DNA of 64,000 bases from Ectobius pallidus (Eukaryota > Arthropoda > Insecta > Blattodea > Ectobiidae), in NCBI GenBank assembly GCA_964059195.1, contig CAXKWD010000002.1, positions 49,192,923 through 49,256,922 on the forward strand. Direction: 5' to 3'. Below the pieces are notes generated by a model that worked only from the letters and a program-made list of their open reading frames with translations, was not told where the DNA came from and did not search any database. Positions within the stretch are counted from its first letter, which is position 1; each line of letters starts with the position of its first letter. Made by a program: the position numbers and the translations under genes. Of the stretch, positions 58,063-64,000 are shown one piece after another.

Positions 58063-58741
58063 CAGGGCCGTGGAAAGAAAGCAAGGACCCCAGGGACAAA
58101 TTTTCCCGGGCCCCTCTCAAATATTAAATTCACTACTCAACTCTTCCTTTATAATGTATGCAACAAAAAGATTATGTAATGATATTACATAATTATTAAG
58201 TGCCAGAATGGTACTTTATGCGATTGTCTGGGAGACAGGACTGTCTGGCTGTCTGTCTGTCTGTCGGTGTGACTGTAAGCGCGATAACTCAAATACGCTT
58301 TATCGGATTTTCATAAAACTTGGTAGGCCTATACCATTTTTAACGCCCATGGGACGAAGCTTATTGATTTTGGACCAAATCGGCTAACTGATGCTGGGCA
58401 CGAAGCGGGAAAATACATTAAAATGTTCTAATTAGGAGCAATTTTATCTGTATGAACCGGTTTAATCTTTTGAAAATTACCAAAAAGCTTTCTGCTTTTA
58501 CTTTTCAAAAATTGCAAATTTTTTTCAAGAATAATACATTTCAGATTAACTTGTCATATGACAGGACAATGCACAAAAAATAAACACATAAATCATAACT
58601 TAATCTGTTTATTGACTTATAAGCAATTTTATTTTAGAGTAAATTTTAAAAGTACAAAATAAAACCTGGTCGGCCGGGCCCCCTTTTGGGCCCGGGCCCC
58701 GGGGCTACAGACCCGGCTGCCCCTCCCTCTCGTCGGGCCTG
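58063..58741. mobile_element. 679-bp hAT-like element with 8-bp TSD
   Basis: Starts CAGGGCCGTGGAAAG and ends CGTCGGGCCTG; flanked by CCTACTAC at 58055-58062 and 58742-58749. The TIRs are short and imperfect (CAGGGCC against CAGGCCC). The right end has GGGCCC-rich palindromes. Contains a family Z repeat; no transposase. Confidence 0.75.
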
Positions 58742-60353
58742 CCTACTACCCCTGAGTTCCCTACCCTCCTAGTAGTTTCCTTGTTTGGTTTCATAAAAAT
58801 CATCCCATAAAGAGTATTCGAGTTATCGCGCGTATAGACACACGGACGGACAGACATATTCCCCCTCCCGGGGGGCTTAGATTTGCTTTACTGCGTTGCT
58901 ACCGGCAGCTATTACTAGTAACGTACTATTTATTTCAATGTCGTTTTAATTATAAGGGGATTTATATTAATATTAACATGTTTTATCATGTTTTATCATG
59001 TTTTTTTATCTTAAATATTATATTAAGTGAGAAAACTATTACCACTTTTCAAATATTCTGATGAAAAATTACCTGCAGGAAATTATATCAGAAAACTCGT
59101 AGACGGTATTCTCCGAAATAAGATCAAAATATAGCAGAGCGAACACAATTGCCAAGGGTAATATGAGGCTACCAGGTCTGGTGCACAACCTTTTAAATAA
59201 TCAGTGTAAAATATATTACACAAACTTTATTGTTGACTTCTTAGATTGATGAATATAAAAACCTCCAGGTTTTTAATCGAGTAAATAACAAGGTATATAA
59301 AGCAGTAAATAATTGCTCCGACTGTTCAAGAGACTTACAATCCCTGGGTAAATAGAGAGTGGAAATTAAACTAGTCAATGCACTAGAAATTAAACTAGCC
59401 CACTTTAATTATTGCTGTTTTCAGAGAGGATATTTATATGGAACTACGTACTGCAATACCCGGATATTTTTCATTTTTCTGTGCTTAGATTTCCTCAAGA
59501 AAATATAATATTCTATAGTTAAGCAAATGTTTTCTTTACTGTTAATATCAGTACTATGATTATTAAGTGCCAGAATGGTACTTTATGAGATTGTGTAGTA
59601 GACGGGAAATGTCTGTCTGTCCGTCCGTCCATCCGTGTATCTGTAGCCTACGCTCAAAAAGCACTTTGTTATATCATTTTACCTGATTTTATTTAATTTT
59701 ATTGAGTTGTAAATCTTGGCTACGAGTTGAAGAAAACATGAAAATAAAGTGGTTGACAGGATAAAAATATATAAGTACTGGTAGATAATAATTAGTTTTT
59801 TTTAACATCCTACTTGCAGGCAATGTTTTTCACTATGTTACTAAATTGAGACAAGAGTAGTTTTCAGCCACAAATAGTATACTGGAATATTATAAGCTAT
59901 GTGCTGAAACATTGACTGGTTATTAAGCTGAATCACACTTTTAAAAATAAAATTGGTTAAAAAGAACAGATGGGACGTCGTAACAATGACTCTGACGAAA
60001 TGCTAGCACTTGTTCAATGAAATAAAAACACACGCGCAAAGAACTGCCAACTTGCTACTATATTTTTCTAATATCTACTGATATTTGTTATAGGAATAGG
60101 AATTTAGTGATATTGTAAGTTTTAATTTACAGAAAAGGTATGAGAATGAAGGAGGTAAGATGTGCACCGCGTGCAATGCCATAAAATATATATCTTATCG
60201 GGTAGTACGGCTTAAAAGAATTATCACCAAATAACAAATATCCGCAAATTACCTTACCTTACCCTATATTCTCCCTTAAGGAAGCGGGAGCAGATGATTT
60301 CGATTAGCTCCACAAAGTTTAGCTAGGTTTTGTCTAAATTTGTTGTACACATA

Positions 60354-61231
60354 CAGGGTGGCGCACGAAATGTCATACAGTTTAGATTGTTTATATAATT
60401 TTTAATATACAAAATATGTCATACAATTTTATATTAAAATACTCCCCTGAATGTGCATGATTAACGAGCATGCAGGACGTGTTCAATATGTCCACCTTGT
60501 TGGCGTTATCACCTCTTCGAGACGAACCCTGATGTTTGTAACCACTCTACGACACAAGTCTTCTGACAGTCCCTGAAAGAAAGTTGTGATGGCCGCTCGC
60601 AGTTGCATTAGATTTTCAGGTTTATTGCGATAGACTGTCTCCTTCAAGTATCCCCAGAAGAAATAGTCACAGGGATTGATATCCGGGCTGTGTGGCGGCC
60701 ATATGGAACCGCCCTGAAGACGTTCTGGATATCGATGGGACATTGCACGTAGTCCAAAATATTCATGCAGGAAATCAAGAACAATGTTTGCTGTATGAGG
60801 ACGAGCTCCATCTTGCATGAACTATTGTGTCTCCATTGGTAGCCTTCTTGCATAGAGGTGCGGAAGAAAATTATTTTGTACCATGCCCATGTAGCGCGCA
60901 TTGTTAATAGTGACGTTAAAAAAGAAAGGCCCAATGATTCCTTGACTGGAAATCTCCGCGTAAAACAACACCGTCTTCACTTTCTATCCGAGCGTCAACC
61001 GGCTCTTGTCCGCCATGTTTCACAAATAATAACAATGTTAAATGTGCACAATGTGCAATGTTTCACAAATCGAATCGGGTGACCCCACGCATGCGCTGCA
61101 TTAACAAGTGCTGCCTTCTAACGAACCATGCATGGACTAAGCCTAATCGTCATAAAATTTGAAAGTTCTAAACCCAAAATTAAACGTTTTATTACATATT
61201 TTCAGTGTATGACATTTCATGCGCCACCCTG
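60354..61231 (-). mobile_element. Mariner-like transposon, internally decayed, 878 bp
   Basis: TIRs CAGGGTGGCGCACGAAATGT at the left and inverted at the right (one mismatch over about 26 bases), with TA at 60352-60353 and 61232-61233. Encodes a broken transposase on the minus strand. Shorter than full-length relatives, so the N-terminal DNA-binding part has been lost. Confidence 0.9.
60483..60930 (-). pseudogene. Mariner-like transposase fragment
   Basis: The minus frame reads GPFFFNVTINNARYMGMVQN ... LPMETQ, then a TAG stop, then FMQDGARPHTANIVLDFLHE and WPPHSPDINPCDYFFWGYLK. QDGARPH carries the second catalytic Asp and NPCDYFFWG the third acidic residue, with about 47 residues between them. 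The stop at about 60819-60821 interrupts the catalytic domain, so it is inactive. Confidence 0.88.
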
Positions 61232-61233
61232 TA

Positions 61234-63240
61234 CTTCTCTGAACAAAATAATCGCAGAATTACATATTTCTTCTTGATATATTCTATGTTTTTTATTATT
61301 ATGTTGTTGATTTTTCTTCAAAACTTACCCTTCCTTTAAATGTAATCTTTTCACTGCTATTAACATATAAATTCGTTACCACAAATTATATGAAAGCGGA
61401 TATATAAGATCAATGGAGATATATAAAATGGGGGAGAAATCCTCACGTTAAAATTGTTATTTAATAGAACCTGCTATTCCCTGGAATTTTTCTTAATCGA
61501 TTTCGAACTTAGAGATCACTGATGATTCTACTTGAAGATTACTTAGGGATTTAGTTATGAAATGTTTAAATGACAGAACATATTGCATATTCATTCAAGT
61601 AGCCTATATATGTGCAAAGTACTTTTCATTTAGAAATACTGTATTACAAATGTGGATTATTGAATAGAATTATTGTACTTTAAACAATTTTTTTTACCAC
61701 TTTCGTAAAGGATTTATTTCCTTTTAGGGAAATAGTTATAATTTATTCGATGGTAGAAAGAAAAATGCATATTACTGTCGATAATAAAATATGGAATATT
61801 ATAAAAACTTGAATTTTCCTGGCTTCAAATCTGTGAAACTCTTTAACATTTTGCATCATATGAGCCCCACGTCTGTTTGGTTTTAATGTGAAATAAAGCA
61901 GAAACTGTGTTTTGTTTTGCGTATAACACCGAAATTAATCTAACTTTTGTATAGAACTTAAAATTGTTATTCACCGTAAAATAACTAAAAAAGTATAGAT
62001 TGTCTAATCTACAAGAAGGGAATGCCACGTGCCTGAATATACTGATGTGGGGTGTTTGAGAATCAATAATGTAGAGAAAGTTGGGGGGTTAAATGGATTA
62101 ATGTAATACAAGTAGCATGGTTTCCACATAGCCTAGTGTAAGATCAGATTGCTTCAGGTGTGCTCGCCTCATGGGATAAGGAGTGTCCCCATACTCTCAC
62201 AAAGGTTCTTGTCTAGTCCGGATTCTTTTCCCGACATTCGATCCTTCCTAAGAAATTCATTACTTTAAATCATAGTTTTTTTTCTATTTATAGTTATGCA
62301 TGTAAAGACTGTGTGGAATTTTTATGGATCCCCCAGATGTATACAGATTTCCAATTTCCCAACTCACAAACGTCTAGAAATATATTATGTTTACAGATTT
62401 CTTTTTACATATAAGCACCCAGAAATTATGAGTTCGCAGTTCTTCAGCTCATAAGCACCGAAGTATTTGCGAATACATAATTCTTCAGTTCATAGACACC
62501 CAAAAATACATGGATTTACAAATCTTCAGCTCATAAGCATGCAGAAATGTACGAATTTTTCATTCATTTCATAAGCACCCGTAGCAGGTGCCCGCCCGCG
62601 GCTTCACAACGCATTTATTAATTCAATCCGTAGATGTTTTTAAATTAATTAATTTAACAGCAAAATAAGTAGGGCCGATTGTACAAACATCACTGATTAG
62701 AGATCAATCATGATCTAAGTTCGGAAAATTATCTGAGTTCAGTCTCTAGCCGTATTGTATAACACTGATCTAAGATCAACTAATCGAAGTTCAATTTTTG
62801 ATCCTAGTTCGTACATGAGCGCTTAGCAACATCTCAGAAACAGCTGAGTATCGCGAGATGAGAGCATTAGGCCTATTACTCTGTTTTCCTTCGTATTCAG
62901 ACTGTATGCTATGCGAAAGGAAGGGAAAATATGATCGAACTTAAGCAGAAAAAGGATCGTTCCCTTAATTTTTCCAAGGAGGACAAGAATGTCCTGATTG
63001 AAATTATCTTGGGAAAATATAAACACATTATAAAATCTAAAAAGACGGATGCGTTAACATCTGTGCAAGAGCAAAATGCGTTGAAAAATGTTTCGTAATT
63101 TGGCAATATAAATCGGCTTAACATTTTCACTGCTAATCATTGAGTTGATTGTTTTCTGTGCAGTCCGTCACTTGCAGTGACGATTTTATTCGTAACGCTA
63201 GAGCGTAACGCAACTTTGGGTTAGCTCTCGATTTATTCCT
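61234..63240. other. Intergenic, AT-rich
   Basis: Only the 42-bp minisatellite at 62408-62582 is recognised. ORFs at 61843-62028 and 62823-63130 have no recognisable product. Confidence 0.7.
62408..62582 (+). repeat. Minisatellite, about 42-bp unit, 4 copies
   Basis: Units begin catataagcaccc (62408), cataagcaccg (62450), catagacaccc (62491), cataagcatgc (62532) and cataagcaccc (62570). Each holds an ATTCTTCAG-like word before the next unit. Diverged. Confidence 0.85.
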
Positions 63241-63421
63241 AGCGCGCCTAGAAGTTTCACTTCTAAAATCTAGCTTCGAAGTGCATTCGGAGACCCATCG
63301 GTGCATCTAGGTTAAAAATCCCAGATTTCAGAGTGGCCTAGATTTGACTGGGCATCTCACACAGACAGACCTCGAACAGTAGACAACAAAGACACAATAC
63401 CTCCTCTTATTATATAGATGT
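63240..63421 (-). repeat. Dispersed repeat family Y, copy 3
   Basis: tagcttcgaagtgcattcgg, ttgactgggcatctcacaca and the end cctcttattatatagatgt match 54120-54275. Confidence 0.75.
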
Positions 63422-63436
63422 ATATATAATAGATAT

Positions 63437-63616
63437 CAGTGGCGGACGCAGAAATTTTTTTCGGGGGGGGGGATTTGAATAGGTAGAAAGAATACTAAAA
63501 AAATTAATCAACTTACATATACAATTAGTTTATAAAACTGGCCACTTAGAGTATTTTTTTCAAATTTCGGGGGGGGGGGGATGTAACCCCCCTATCCCCC
63601 CCTGCGTCAGCCACTG
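63437..63616. mobile_element. 180-bp hAT-like miniature element with 8-bp TSD
   Basis: CAGTGGCGGACGCAG at the left and inverted CTGCGTCAGCCACTG at the right (one mismatch); identical flanks ATAGATAT at 63429-63436 and 63617-63624. The interior carries two runs of about 9 and 12 G. Confidence 0.9.
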
Positions 63617-63624
63617 ATAGATAT

Positions 63625-64000
63625 AACGAGTTTTTTTATTACCTCTGTTGGAGGCTAAGATGACGCTGATGTTCGATGCGTCATATAACATTCAAGTAAC
63701 GCCCAATACTTCGAAATCAATTCAGTAAATTCACAAAGAAGAAATAATGCAGTACGGTAGTTATCAGGAAATCAATTCACTTGCAAGGCTCGTTTTAATG
63801 ACTTTCACTTCCGAATTGCGTATATGATGACGTAGAGTGCATGTGCTATTTATGTTCATATAAGGTTTTAGAATGCATTTTATTAATGTCATATTCACTG
63901 TTATTAGGCCTACCTTACTTGCATATGTTCTACCGTATTAAATATTTCCTGACATCTTAGTGTTTTAATCTCAAAGCAACGCTCATTAAAACACAGGACA
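63625..64000. other. Unassigned end of window
   Basis: No gene, repeat terminus or RNA signal recognised. Confidence 0.6.

Larger units (their letters stand above)
57330..59650. repeat. Dispersed repeat family Z (three pieces)
   Basis: The terminal word aagtgccagaatggtacttt occurs at 58199-58218 and 59565-59584 on plus and as the reverse complement near 57420-57438. Each is followed inward by CTGTCTGTC-rich sequence and a cgcgataactc-type block. Confidence 0.7.
56651..60353. other. Intergenic region upstream of AGMO
   Basis: No gene recognised. Contains an AAT microsatellite (57445-57497), family Z repeats (57330-57440, 58193-58330, 59560-59650) and a hAT-like element (58063-58741). The ORF overlapping the microsatellite (poly-Asn/poly-Leu) is spurious. 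Confidence 0.7.

Overview
This is animal nuclear DNA, AT-rich and full of transposable elements, with two multi-exon genes whose products are recognisable across animals. The zfh1 protein has the insect form (C-terminal ending, homeodomain, CtBP motif), so an insect with a large, repeat-rich genome is likely. The species cannot be fixed from the window. Only about 4.2 kb of the 64 kb is coding.

Positions 1-21535, plus strand: the 3' part of zfh1 (zfh-1/ZEB family zinc-finger homeodomain repressor). Five exons join in phase to one open frame of 912 residues ending at a real stop; the N-terminal exons lie upstream of the window. The introns hold a hAT-type miniature element nested inside an older repeat, a very young Penelope-like retroelement with about 600-bp inverted arms, and older palindromic Penelope remnants. 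Downstream is an AT-rich candidate 3' UTR with a perfect 8-base match to the miR-8/miR-200 target site.

Positions 21536-38193: a gene-free interval between two convergent genes, holding a tRNA-derived SINE, two terminal-inverted-repeat (TIR) elements, a non-LTR retrotransposon 3' end, and a SINE split by a hAT-like element.

Positions 38194-56650, minus strand: a complete alkylglycerol monooxygenase gene (AGMO/TMEM195). Nine exons join in phase to 472 residues, close to the 445 of human AGMO, with all the fatty-acid-hydroxylase histidine clusters. A TATA box and an initiator at near-ideal spacing lie 5' of the first coding exon. The introns are packed with TEs.

Positions 56651-64000: intergenic DNA upstream of AGMO with two further 8-bp-TSD hAT-like elements, a decayed mariner-like transposon with intact termini, and a 42-bp minisatellite.

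No unambiguous new protein system was seen. The most unusual signals are non-coding: a roughly 25-fold excess of the octamer TAGGCCTA, repeated head-to-head pairs of Penelope ends carrying hammerhead-ribozyme-like cores, and three nested transposon insertions whose empty sites can be read from sister repeat copies in the same window. The two genes have unrelated jobs (mesoderm/neural transcriptional repression, and ether-lipid cleavage). Nothing here links them beyond their positions.
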